In this document: one piece after another, positions 35,119 to 48,375 of the stretch
Layout of the letters: each line of letters begins with the position of its first letter
Numbering within the stretch: position 1 is the stretch's first letter
NCBI GenBank assembly: GCA_026214975.1
Contig: CM047805.1
Coordinates: 107,193,845 to 107,257,844, forward strand
DNA length: 64,000 nt
DNA from: Gentiana macrophylla
Taxonomy: Eukaryota > Streptophyta > Magnoliopsida > Gentianales > Gentianaceae
Direction of reading: 5' to 3'
Position numbers and translations under genes: made by a program
The notes under the pieces: generated by a model
What the model was told of the DNA's origin: nothing
What the model saw: the letters and a program-made list of their open reading frames with translations, nothing else
The model's database searches: none

Positions 35119-38100
35119 TTCATAAACAAGAAAAACTAATTATATCATTCATACGACCTGAAAATTAATAAAATAAAATGGTATGTCTCACCTAGAACTG
35201 TATGTCTTATCTCTGTTTTTTGAAATATAAGTTATTTTATACTTTTAGTTTTGTTTTAAAATATAAGTCATTCTATATTACCAATACAACATTTTTTATC
35301 ATTTTCTTTATCTTACATCTAATTTATTATTCATTCAATCATTTTTCATTACTTAACAACTATTGGATTAATGATAGTCAAGAGATATTTTAGACATTAA
35401 GCATCAAATTTATGACATTCAACTACTTTCTTAATATATGTGAAAACGTCTAGGATGATTTATATTTTGGAACGGACGTACTCCTCCGTTCCAAAATAAC
35501 TGAAGCAATTGCAAAAAAAAAAAAAAACACATATATTAAGGATGTGAGTTATGTTTTCATTTGAATAACAAAATGACCACAAAAAAAAACTCTTAGTCTA
35601 TAATTAATACAATATCGTATTTATTCTCCCACTCTTTAATAATTATAAAAAAACATAATAATCTTTAATAAATATAAGAAAAACATAATAAATGATACAT
35701 TAAAAATGTAATTGTCTCGGTTATTTTGAAACGAATCTTTTTAATAACTCTCAGTTATTTCGATACAAATAGATATTATTTTCATGTGTTTGTGGGTCGG
35801 AAAATGAGCAGTGTTGCCAGCCATGCGGTTTTACTTTTGCTTCCAAGTTCCACCAGCTTTTGTCCGCGACAGTATGATATACATGCATCCTCGTTGACCA
35901 GTCAAAAACATTTATGCTCTTTATTTATTGCGTTAACATGTTTGGACAACGGTAACGCAAACGAGGTCCTTCAAAGTTGAAAGTCATCCATTACTTTCTC
36001 TCTTTTAACTACTATTATTAATTATTATTACTACTATTAGATACCACTAGTCCCAAAATATAAAATATTTTATGTTTTTTATATATATTATTAAGAAAAT
36101 GGTTGTATTTTATAAATTTTAACGAGAAATGATTATTATTAATGAAATGCGAGAAATGATTAGAATATTTTCTGATTGTCACTAATGAAGCTCATCGTTT
36201 CAAAATATAAATCATAAAATAATTATTTTCACAAATGTTAAGAAAATAATTGAATATAAAATGATTGAATATTCTTTGAGTATTATTAATGAAATGATTA
36301 AGAAGTTAAGGATTAGATAAATGAAATAGTAATAATATTTCATTGATAATATAAAATAACTTATATTCTAAGATAACTAAAAATAGGTTAAGTGATCTAT
36401 ATTCTGTACGGAGAGACTAATAGTTATAAAGTATTCACTCCGTTCTTAAACATATACAATTTTTTTTTTATCTTGTCTCATAATATACGTCTTCTTACAA
36501 TACCAGTAGAACATTTATTGCATTTTCCATCTTTTTACCCATAATTAATTATAACTGTATTTTTTATTATTTTATAATTATTACATTAATAGTAGTCAAA
36601 GGTCATTTTAGACGACAAAATTAATGATACATAACCAATTTAACCAAATTTCTTAATTTGTGTTAAAAACTCAAATGGATTTATATTTTGGGATGTAAGT
36701 AGTATATGGTATTATTTAATTTCCAAAATCATTGTACCTATGAAGAGAGTTATATAATTAATTAATACAATGACTTTAAAAATTACTCCATTCGTCCTAA
36801 TTAAAATATAAGTTTATAGTTTTTTTATCTCATAATATATGTCAATTTGAAATATTAATTGAACATTCATTATATCTGTATTCATTATTATAAATTCACA
36901 AATTTTTTATTACTGTACTTTACAAAATATTGTATTAATGACGGTCAAATAGAATCTAGCTTTTTATCATTAAAATTAAAGATATATAATCATTTTCATA
37001 AATCTTGTGAAAACACCAAATGATCTTATATTTTGATATGACACCAAATGATCTTATATTTTGGGATTTAGTGAGTATAGTGCATGTATACGACTAAAAA
37101 GTTCTTAATTTGGTAACCTTTTTTCCTATCTCTCCTAGTGTAATAAATATAAGAGAAACAAATAATAGTATAATAAATTTTGTATCAAATAGGATACAAT
37201 CTCATATAAATTTAAACATATATTCAATCCGTTCTAAAATATAAATCATCATAATTTCTTCATCTTGTTCTATGATATAAGTCATTCACAATATCAAAAG
37301 AGTATTTATTAATATTTTTCCTCATCTTACCCATAATTTTTATCCATCCAACCATTAAACAATTGTTGTATTTATGATTATCAAATGGTGAATTAGACAT
37401 TTTAATCATACATTAATGATTTTTAACAAGTTTTTAATCTGTGTGATTAAAACTCTTGGATGACTTATGTCGGGACGGAGAGTAATTTTGATAAATAAAT
37501 GTTATAAAGTGGAAAGGAGGGAGAGTATGAATATGATGAGATATTTTTTAATGATTCTATGCTTAAAGTCAGTATTACTATTATGTAACTTTATTAATAA
37601 AGGTGTTTCTAGTAACTTCCTTAAATAATTAAAAACAGATGGATTATTATTATTAAATCAGCTATTTATGATAAGGTTTTCACTAAAAAACAAATCCTTC
37701 ATATCGTTTCTTAAAAAGTTCGAGTTCAGTCAAACTCGGTTTCCAAGTAATGGAGGAATTACGAGGTGTGCCGTGAGATTAGAGAGGAACAAGTGTCGTC
37801 ATGGAACTATGGTGGTTACTGTCCTATTATATGAACGCTTTGTGGACATGCAGGTTATTATCATTATAAATTAAAAATAAAAAATAAAAAAAAAATAAAA
37901 AAAAAAAACCGGTTTAACATTGATGTTGAAAGAAGTCGTCCATTTACGAGATTCGAACATCCATGATCAGAACTTCCTAAATCCGGCTTATTATTACAAC
38001 ACCACTAACAATTTACTGGAAATAGAGTCGTATCGCGAGGACTTTTAAAACTATACAGTATTTTTTAGTTTTACAGGATCAAGTTATACTACCTCCGTTC

Positions 38101-38855
38101 ATAAATACTTCCTCCGTTTTTTTTTGAAATGTCATATTTGATATCCAGGTTCATCCAAAAAATGAGTAACTTTAAGCTAAAAAGTGACCAGACCATCCAA
38201 AAAATTATATCAAATGTGACAGTTAAAAAAACGGAGGGAGTATAAGTTATCTTACAATATGAATTTTGTTTCACAATATAAGTCATACTACATTACCAAT
38301 GCAACATTTATTACTATTTTCTCTATCTTACCCCTTAATTTATTATCAATCCAATCATTTTTCAATACTTTACAACTATTGCATTAATGATAGTCAAGAG
38401 AAATTTTAGACATTAACCATTAAATTTATGACATTCAAACATTTTTTTAATCTGTGTGAAAACACGTATGATCACTTAAATTTTGAAACAGAGGTAATAC
38501 TTCTTTGTCACTAAGGGCCCATTTGGTAACACAATTAAGTACTTATTTATAAATTTTTAAGTGTCAGTTACGTTATGCAGTGTTTGATAATTAAATTAAA
38601 ACATCACTTATTTATTTAAGATGTTCTGAATTACTTTGAAAAAATTTCAGCGACAAGGGTGCTACTTATCACTGAATTCCCTTCCCGCAAAAAGTGCCGC
38701 CCACGTAAATGATCAGTTTAGGTTATTTTTTATTTTTTTAGTTACAAGAATCGGTTTGCTCTTTTGATTTTTTTTATTTTTATGAATACATATGCTATCT
38801 CGTTTTTTTACTATTCATTTTATGTTATGACATAATAATAATAATAATAATAATA

Positions 38856-38906
<51 letters not shown>

Positions 38907-41900
38907 TTGAAACAATTTATGGCATTATCCTTTTTTTTTTCTGAAATAAAAATGGCATTATTATAGTAAATAATCAAATGTCAATTGACAACTGGTGTAT
39001 ATGTAGAAACTTAAGATATATATATAAATATATGAAATGACGAATTTATAAAATCTTCAAATAAATATGTGCCACGTAATTATTTTTTAAGGAATATTTC
39101 AATTTTATTATTTCTTTTAACCGTTTTCAGACGACTTCCGTTATCAAACACTCTAATTAATTTATTGACTTAAATAATTCGAGATCTTAAAGAAATTGAT
39201 TTGATTTGATTTTAAAGTTCGACTTCAAATTTGAATTGATTTTAAGAAAGCTACTTTCTAACTTAGTTAGTATGGTGTCAAGGAAAACAAAAACCACGAA
39301 CTTGGTGTTTAATAGCAAAAAGGCATATTGGAGAGATATGTCTACGTACGTGTTAGGAATCAACCTATTAAGTAATGGGTCCATGACTTGATTCTACTCT
39401 TGTTAATTATAAGTTGTTTTCATAATAGTCAAGAACTTGATTGTAGAATGACAGAAAACTACTCATTAATTGGCAAACTTAAATTTAATTTCATTCCGTT
39501 GGAAGGATTGTCTTAAGCTTTATATTATAAAGCAAATGTAGGGTACAATTACTTGTGATCAAGTATTTTGAAAAGCGCATTACAGTTTTTATGATTCAAA
39601 CAGTTTTACGAATTTTGTATCAAGTGACATATATTTGATGTTTTTTTATTCTTTCACATAATACATTTATATTGTGCGTGATAGTTCTAATTTATGTCAC
39701 TTTGTTGTATTATAAAAAAATTTCCAAACGGAGGTAAATTCTTGTTGTAAATTTAAGATTACAAAAATGGTACCTTCCCTGCAAAAAATAAAAATAAAAA
39801 TAAAAATAAAAATGATACCTACTGTTAGAGATTAGACTTGATATTAGATATTATTATATTATAATATTATGTGGTGTTTTATGATTATGCCAAGTGTACT
39901 GTGGTAGATAAGATAAGATCAAGTTAGCTAGTCTAATGGTGATATAATGGCTGTGTACTGTGAACAATGATTCCATTGAATGAAATACAATATCTTCTCT
40001 AAATTCTAAGTTGGTATTGGAGCCAGGTTTACGGTGGAAGATGTCCACCGGAGATACAGATCCTCCGGTTAGCTCAACAGCACCACCACCGGTGCGCCCA
40101 AATGCTCCACCTCTTTCTTCCTCCGGAATCTCGACCAGAATCCCTCTCTCTGTTCCCATTCCATCAACCATTGATGGCAGTAGAGCCATTCCTTCACTCG
40201 TTCGTACTGATGCAAGCACAGTGCCTCTGTTTGGTTCTCTACCATTTCAGATTTCGATTCCGACTCAAACCTCCACTGTCGGTATAATCCCATCTCCAAC
40301 GCCAGCAACACCTCCATTTGGCGGAACCCTAAATCAAGTCTACACCGTCAAGTTAGATCGCCGAAACTACCTTCTCTGGAAATACTCAATTCTCCCAGTC
40401 GTTCGTGGTTACAAATTGGATGATCATCTGTTTGGTACAGCTCCACCTCCACCTCAGTTGATTCAACGAGGTACCGGTCTGGAAATTAATCCGGCATTCG
40501 AGCAGTGGAACACCACCGATCAACTCTTACTTGGTTGGCTTTTGGGATCGATGACCGAACAAGCTTTACAGGAAGTTGTTGGATGTGCATCTGCATCAGA
40601 TGTCTGGAGAACCCTTGAAACACTCTTCAACGGCAAGGCTCAGGCTCGAATTCTTGAATACAAAGATGCTCTAACTAAAACAGAGAAAGGAACAAAGAGC
40701 ATGGCCGATTATCTGGCCCTCATGAAAAGTTATGATGATAATCTGGCAGCAGCTGGTCTTCCAATTCCAAACTCAGAATTGGTCCTTGCCACACTAGGTG
40801 GGCTACCTCGTGAGTATGAATCAGTTTTGGTGAACATCACCTCTCGAGTTATTTCCATGTCCTGGCCAGAAGTACAGGCTCAACTTCTTACCCATGAACG
40901 TCTGATCTCCAGGTACAACTCTCCAGCTGTCAATTTGGTGAATCCTAGTGCTAATGCAGCTTTTACTCAACCCACATATGGTAGAGGCCAATCCAGACCT
41001 CAGGGATCACCAAGTGGTGGAAATAGAGGAAGAGGATCCACTAGGGGTGGAAGAGGTCGTGGCAGGTCCGGTGGTAGAAACACACAAAGTCCTAATCAGG
41101 GGCCTAGACCAACCTGTCAAATAAGTTTGAAGGTTGGACACATTGCAGCTGAAAGTTGGCATAGATTTGAGACTGAATTTGTTACTCATAGTCCACCACC
41201 TTCCCAGGCCAAGCAAGTATATGCATATCTTGCAGCTCCAGAAACTGCACCAGACCTATCCTGGTACCTTGACAGTGGTGCAAGCAACCATGTTACATCT
41301 GACCTGAACAATCTAAGCCTCAGCACTCCTTATGATGGTACAGATGGCCTTGTTGTTGGTAATAGTGAGAAGCTTCATATCTCTCACACTGACTTTACTA
41401 ATATCTTACTTCCACACACAAACACTACCATGTTTTTAAGCAATGTTTTGTGTGTACCTGATATAGCTAAGAATTTATTGAGTATTTCTCAGTGATTGGT
41501 TGATAATAATGTTTATGTTGAGTTTTCTAACTCTGGCTGTTGTGTTAAGGACAAGGACACCAAGGCTACACTGCTGGAAGGACAACTTCATGATGGTCTG
41601 TATCAGGTTCTGAGTCTGCCAGTTCAATCCAACTCCTCACCTCCAACTTCAGCTGAACCCAAGTCTGTTTTTGTTACTAGTAGTGCTAAGTCTCTAGAAC
41701 TTTGGCATAAAAGACTAGGACACCCTTCTGTTAGGATCCTAAAAGTTGTTCTCAAAAGTTGTAATCAATCTCTTGATATTAATGAAAATTTTCCTTTTTG
41801 TCATGCTTGTCAATTGGGCAAACTTCATGCCTTACCTTATGCTTCCTCTACATCTGTTTCTTCCATGCCATTAGAGCTTATCCATACAGATTTGTGGGGG

Positions 41901-44900
41901 CCATATCCAGTCAAATCTGTAAATAGATACTCCTATTACATATCCTTTGTTGACACATATAGTAGGTTCACTTGGATCTATCCCCTCAAGTTCAAGTCTG
42001 AGGCCTTAGATGCCTTTCTTAGGTTCAAAAACCTTGTTGAAAATCAGCTTAATCTCAAAATCAAACAGCTCCAATCTGACTGGGGAGGAGAATTCAGATC
42101 ATTTGAAACTCACCTCAGTCAGTTTGGGATTCACTTCAGACACCCATGTCCACATACTCACTCCCAAAATGGCACCATTGAGAGAAAGCACAGACACATC
42201 ACAGAAACTGGCCTAACCCTCCTAGCACAAGCCAACCTTCCTATGAAATACTGGTGGCACAGCTTTGAGCATGTTGTTCATCTCATTAACATTTTACCCA
42301 CACCTGTTCTACATGATAAATCACCCTTTGAAATACTCCACAAAAAGATCCCTAACTATAATAGCTGTAGAATCTTTGGATGTGCCTGTTATCCCCTTCT
42401 CAGGTCTTATCACACCCATAAGTTCCAGTACCACACTCAACAATGTACCTACTTGGGAGTCAGTTCACACCACAAAGGATACATGTGTATGGACCCTTCT
42501 GGCAGGATATATATTTCTAGAGATGTTGCTTTCAATGAAAACACTTTTCCCTCCAAGAATGTCAATCAAGCCACTGTTGATCTTGAGTCTCAGACCACAA
42601 CCAAAGACACCCCTAGCTCTAGTTTCTCTCTAAATAAATACCATGTCATGGCATCTCTTGATCCTGATACAGATGAACTGGTGTCTCCAGCAGCAGAGTC
42701 TAGTGTGCCTAATGAGCCAGATAACATTGCTTCACCACCCAACACACCTATCCCAACTCCAGGAAACAGGTCTGAAATACCTCCTGAAAGTACTCACAAC
42801 TCTGACTCTGCCTCTAGCAGTAATACACCTCCTCCATCACCTATTGTGCAAAGACAGGGTCCTGTACACCCAATGCAGACCAGAGCAAAAAGTGGAATTT
42901 ATAAACCAAAGAAATTCTCCAGTCCGACACAAAGCGATCTATCCAAGTCAGTGTGAACCAACTAGAGTTGCTGATGCTCTTACTGATCCACAGTGGGCTA
43001 AGGCAATGCATGAGGAGTACAAAGCATTGTGTGACAATCATACCTGGGATCTAGTGCCACCAAATTCTTCACAACACATAGTGGGAAACAAATGGGTGTA
43101 CAAACTGAAACTTAAGCCAGATGGCAGTATCTTGAAGCATAAAGCAAAGTCAGTAGCTAAGGGCTTTCATCAACAGTGGGGTAGACTACAATGATACATT
43201 CGATCCTGTTGCAAAATCCTCGACAATAAGAGTGGTTCATCACTTGCGCTTCGAAGCGATGGCCAATTCAACAAGTGGATATCAACAATGCGTTCTTAAA
43301 TGGAACACTTCATGAATCGGTTTTATGGAATCGCTGGAAGGCTTTGTTGATCGAATAGACCTTCCCATGTCTGCCGTCTGAACAAGGCATTATATGGCCT
43401 CAAGCAAGCTCCCAGGGCCTGGTTTGATGAGATGAAGACACAACTGTAGAAATGGGGTTTCAAGCAATCAATCTCTGACTCCTCATTGTTTATCTTCAAA
43501 AATGACAACACTATCTTGTATGTGTTAGTATATGTTGATGACTTCTTAATCACAGGAAATTCTGACACAGCAATTCGAAAGTTTGTGCAAGTTCTGAATT
43601 CCAGGTTTTCTTCTTAAGGACCTGGGTCCATTATCACATTTTCTGGGTATGGAGGTCCACAGGACCAGTGATACACTTATACTCTCCCAAAAGCAATATG
43701 CCTTGCAGCTGCTAGACAGGATGAATCTGGGAAACCTTAAACCTTGTCCTACTCCCATGCCTTGGAAAATACTAAGGCCTGATGAAGGTGAACCATTACA
43801 GAATCCAACACCATACAGAAGTGCCATTGGGGGTCTCCAGTACCTAACCTTTACTAGACCCGATTTGTCCTTCTCTGTCAACACATTGTCCCAGTTCATG
43901 CATTCACCTACTTCAGAACACTGGAAGGATTTAAAAAGGGTCCTCAGATATATTAAAGGGACAGTACACCTTGGGCTGGTGTTTAAAGCTTCTGGTAATC
44001 TACAGATCCAAGGTTTTTCTGATGCAGATTGGGGGTGCAATCCCTTTGACAGAAAGTCAGTATCTAGCTACTGTGTTTACTTGGGACACTCTCTTGTGTC
44101 CTGGTCATCTAAGAAGCAGCAGGTGGTTTCACGTTCAAGCACTGAGTCTGAGTACAGGGCTCTTGCACATCTAGCTGCTGAAGTTCTTTGGCTGCAATCT
44201 CTGTTAAGGGAAATGCATATACACCTACCCACTAGACCACAGCTTTATAGTGACAACATTGGAGCTGAGTCACTAGCACATAATCCAGTCTTTCATGCTC
44301 GAACAAATCATATTGAGATTGATGTTCACTTCGTTTGACATCACGTACTTGCAGGGCATCTCAAAGTCTCCCATGTTTCCTCCATTGATCAATTGGCAGA
44401 CTGTTTGACAAAACCAGTTGCAGGGTCACAATTCACCACTTCAAGATTCAAACTCAATGTGGATCATTCCCCATTTAGTTTGAAGGGGGATGTTAGAGAT
44501 TAGACTTGATATTAGATGTTATTATATTATAATATTATGTTGTGCTTTATGATTATGCCAAGCGTACTGTGGTAGATAAGATAAGAGATGAGATAAGATC
44601 AAGTTAGTTAGTCTAATGGTGATATAATGGCTGTGTACTGTGAACAATGATTCCATTGAATGAAATACAATATCTTCTCTAAATTCTAAGTCCTACACGT
44701 CTCCATCTGATACATTTTTTAAAGTGAATGATTATTTGTAAACTCAACAAAGGAGACTTCAGTAGCACAAGTAATATATCCTTGGAGAATCAGACAATGA
44801 AAACTAGAACTCTTTTTCAAAAGTTCATAATGACCTAGACTTGCAACGCAAACTACCCCTAAAGACTAATCATTTATTAATATTAGAAAACCTGTCACAC

Positions 44901-46948
44901 TAATTTCAACTTCTTATTTATTATATCTTAACGGATCCCTCAAATGTAATGGTGTTATTGCAACGTTAAGTTTGGATCCGAAAAAGTGACACTGAGAACC
45001 AACTAAGGCCTTTGTGAACATATCTCTGCAATCTGGTGTGTAGATGGTACATAGAAGACTTGTAGTTCCCTTCCGAAGACTTAATTTTTTGATGTAGTGA
45101 ATGTCGATCACTAAAATATGATCAACATAGAATAAAACATAGAGCACTTTAATAGTAATTTTAATCACCAAAAAAGAAGAATCTATAATAGATTGAGTAA
45201 CCAAACAAGTGCACTTTTGAGATTTGTGAGTCTCAAACCAAGCTCTAGGTGCATGTTCGAAACCATAAAGAGTCTTTTTCAATCTTCACACGTATTCAGG
45301 ATACTTAGCTAAAATAAATCCTTCGAGTGAAGGACATTTAGGATTGTATTATTGATATCCATCTGCTCTATCATAGTTGAAGATTGTTGAGCTGTGTTGT
45401 TCAAATCTGTGAAACATTGACTTTAATTGCTTTCAAAATTGTTCAAGAAAGTGCACCAGTTTTTTTAGGAGGGTCTTTAAAAAACATTAAAATGAATATG
45501 AAAAGTGAAGAGAGAGAAAATCAAGCGATATAATTTCTTGTTTCTCATGATGTGAATATAGACGGGAGTGGAACCACAACCCTCGTCCGATCCAAAAACT
45601 TATCATCGTCAATTATGAAATTATTGTTACCTACTTCAAAAAGTCATTACGACCGACATTGGATTCAACTTGGATCAATGTAACACATAAAAAGTATACC
45701 ATCATATTAAGTCAATGGTTGTAATGATCTCTACTAAATGATGCACAATTTGTTTAGTGATCAATGAAATTTGATAGTTACAAAGTGGAAATGTGTAATG
45801 GACAACAAGACAAATGGATTGCAACATAGCATGCACGGGCGGAAATGGGATTTTCATCTTGGTGGTAAATTGACTATATATCAAATTAAATCGGGTGAAA
45901 TTTGAATTAAGAATTTTTATAAACAAACTAGATTACATAGATTTTATAGTGTAATATTTTTTTCAAAATGAGAACTAACTTTTCTAGTCCCATGCTAAGA
46001 TCCGCCCTTGATAGCATATAACACGTAGGATTTTCCTCAAGGGTACACCTTAGATACCTATAACGGTTATTTTGAAACAGTGTTGCTCTTAAAGGGCCGG
46101 TAACTATTCCTCATTTTCCAGCATTCTTAATCTTAAAACAAGTCCTCAGGACATGACCTAGTACTTAAGGGCTTGAGTGCTGTAATGGCAGCTGGATCGG
46201 GAGCTGGAGTGTGGATGTTCGAATCCCGTAAATAAACGACTTCTTTCAGTATTTTGGTAAAATGACAACCCATGATTTTGAACAACTATGTTACATAATT
46301 AACCTCTCTACTAATTTCGTGGAACAGTAGAGTGATAACCCTTCCGGTTAGAGTTTAACCGTTTTTCTTAATCTTAAAACAAAAGGTACTGGCGAACCTC
46401 GTTCACCACTTACGTTTGGCCCTAGGAGCTGGATTTTGTTTTTCTTAAGCAAATTTTTTTATTGATTAAAAATTCATCAAGAAGAATTCAATCCAATTTT
46501 CCGTGCATCATTGTTTTGTATCAACTAATGAAAGGTTGGTATGGAAATCATTTATTACATTATTTTTGTTTTGTTATATTTCCAATGGATGTGAGGGATC
46601 TGATATGACATTTCATGTGCATAACAATCATAGTTTCGAAGAGTATATAATAATATGATTTTCATTTGTAACAAAATATTTTTTTGTTTGTTTGTCAGGT
46701 ACGCAACCTACCCTCAACCTCAAGATTATGGCTACCACCAAGTTAGTACCCTCAACCCCTCAAGATGGGAAGTTCTACCATGGAGATTTCTTAGTATGAA
46801 AGAAGTATTATTGCAAGATATTTCGCGGGACCACATGCTTCATTCTGGAATGAAACTGTGTGATCAAAATAATCTTGCATGTGCTACTTCCAAATGTTGA
46901 AAATCTCCAACTAAGAATTTCCCCCTCAAGATTATGGCTACCACCAAG

Positions 46949-47017
<69 letters not shown>

Positions 47018-48335
47018 GGACTATATGTTATGTTATTATAATGTAGAGATTATTAAAGCATGAAGTTTATAAATAAAATAATAAATAAAGCAAGTTGCAC
47101 TAATCAAATAATCAAATACTATAATTTACACAGGGTATGTACAACCCACAACTACAACAAGCGCAATACTATCCTCAAATATACGGGCCATCTTCCCCGA
47201 CAATGGGTTCTCCATATTATTACGGATATCACACGCAAGCTGCTGCAAGAGGAACATTTTCTGCAAATAACCCGGGTGCCCGTTTTCAAGGTCCACCTAA
47301 TTATCTTTATTACCCGACTCCTCCGATGGAAGGCGGCTCCTCCGGCGCCACCTCATATCCTCCCCTCTCTCCTCTGCCTCTATTACCATCAACAAGGCAA
47401 CATCCCTTTGCACCTTCACCAGGTAATTTTCTTATTTTTCTCAAGTACGAGACCTTGGTATAGGGAATCAACTATCCCGCAATATGACTATTTCAAATTC
47501 TTTCCGGATCGCAGAAATGACGTGTTTACATTTGTGCATTATGCAACATTAGTATATTTATTATAAAACCAACAACTTTGATGTTGCCATATAGAAATAT
47601 GAAATAATACAGTGAATTAAATTAACAAAACCAAAAGATTTTACCTATTTTGATGCAATCGAGTAGTGTAACACCCAAGGCATGGGGGGCCACCTAAGAT
47701 TTCAAACCATGTGATGAAAGTATTTGCCAGAGAGGCACCAAGTGTATAAACCAATATATAGTGAATACATGCATGTGAGTTTCACATCTTAGATAATGCA
47801 TGGTTCTGAATTTGCAGTCCATCAAGTGGCTGTATAAGTCTAGGCCCACTAAGGGTCAAAATTATTAAACATTTTATTTTTTATTTTATTTTTCGTTGTA
47901 GAGTAGCTTATATTTTAATGTAATATTTACCCAACGACTTCCTTAAAAAAAAAAAAAAAATTACTTACCCAATTAAGGACTTCAATCTAAAAAAGTACAT
48001 AAAATATAGAAATGTGATATCAATAGTGATATATCTTTTTTCTAATAAAAGAATCGGAGGCCCATCGGAATATAAATAAGTTAGGTGGAAGAGGTTTTGG
48101 TCGATTAAACAAGTTGTCAGAGTTGAAGGATGTAAGAAGTTTCGTGTTTCGGACCTTGTGGAGGCAATGGCCTTGTTGGAAGAAGTCTCAACCTTTAGTG
48201 CCAAAGAGTCTCTGAATTAGCGATCTTATGCGATTGTCTGCAACGATCTTTTTACTGAAAGCAGAACCTTTAGTTCCCAACAATACATAGAATGAGTAGT
48301 CTTATATAATTGTTTGCAGATACCTTGCGAAAGCA

Positions 48336-48375
<40 letters not shown>

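Larger units (their letters stand above)
39823..44691 (+). mobile_element. Element F: Ty1/copia element (Ale/Retrofit-like) in intron 3
   Basis: This 4.87 kb element has short LTRs (39823-40011 and 44491-44691), the duplication CCTAC on both sides, a PBS TGGTATTGGAGCC at 40012 and a purine tract TGAAGGGGGA before the 3' LTR. Coding order is gag, protease, integrase, reverse transcriptase, RNase H, as in copia. Short LTRs and the Gag motif [15 protein letters not shown] suggest the Ale/Retrofit group. It carries an in-frame stop and several frameshifts. It lies in the same orientation as the host gene. Confidence 0.93.
34396..46698 (+). other. Intron 3 of the RNA-binding protein gene, 12.3 kb
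   Basis: The donor is GTAAGTAG at 34396 and the acceptor TTTGTCAG at 46691-46698. It joins TAT GG to G TAC in phase, giving PPYG then [14 protein letters not shown]. The intron holds an AT microsatellite, about seven MITE copies, SINE-like pieces, an intact-ended copia element F and a minus-strand copia remnant. The parts 34397-35030 and 39160-39820 show nothing recognisable. Confidence 0.8.

Noticed and set aside
46155..46265. A functional tRNA gene, suggested by the GTTCGAATC box
   Set aside because: No acceptor stem or anticodon arm can be folded. The B-box with the matching inverted copy at 37925-38010 fits a SINE fragment better.
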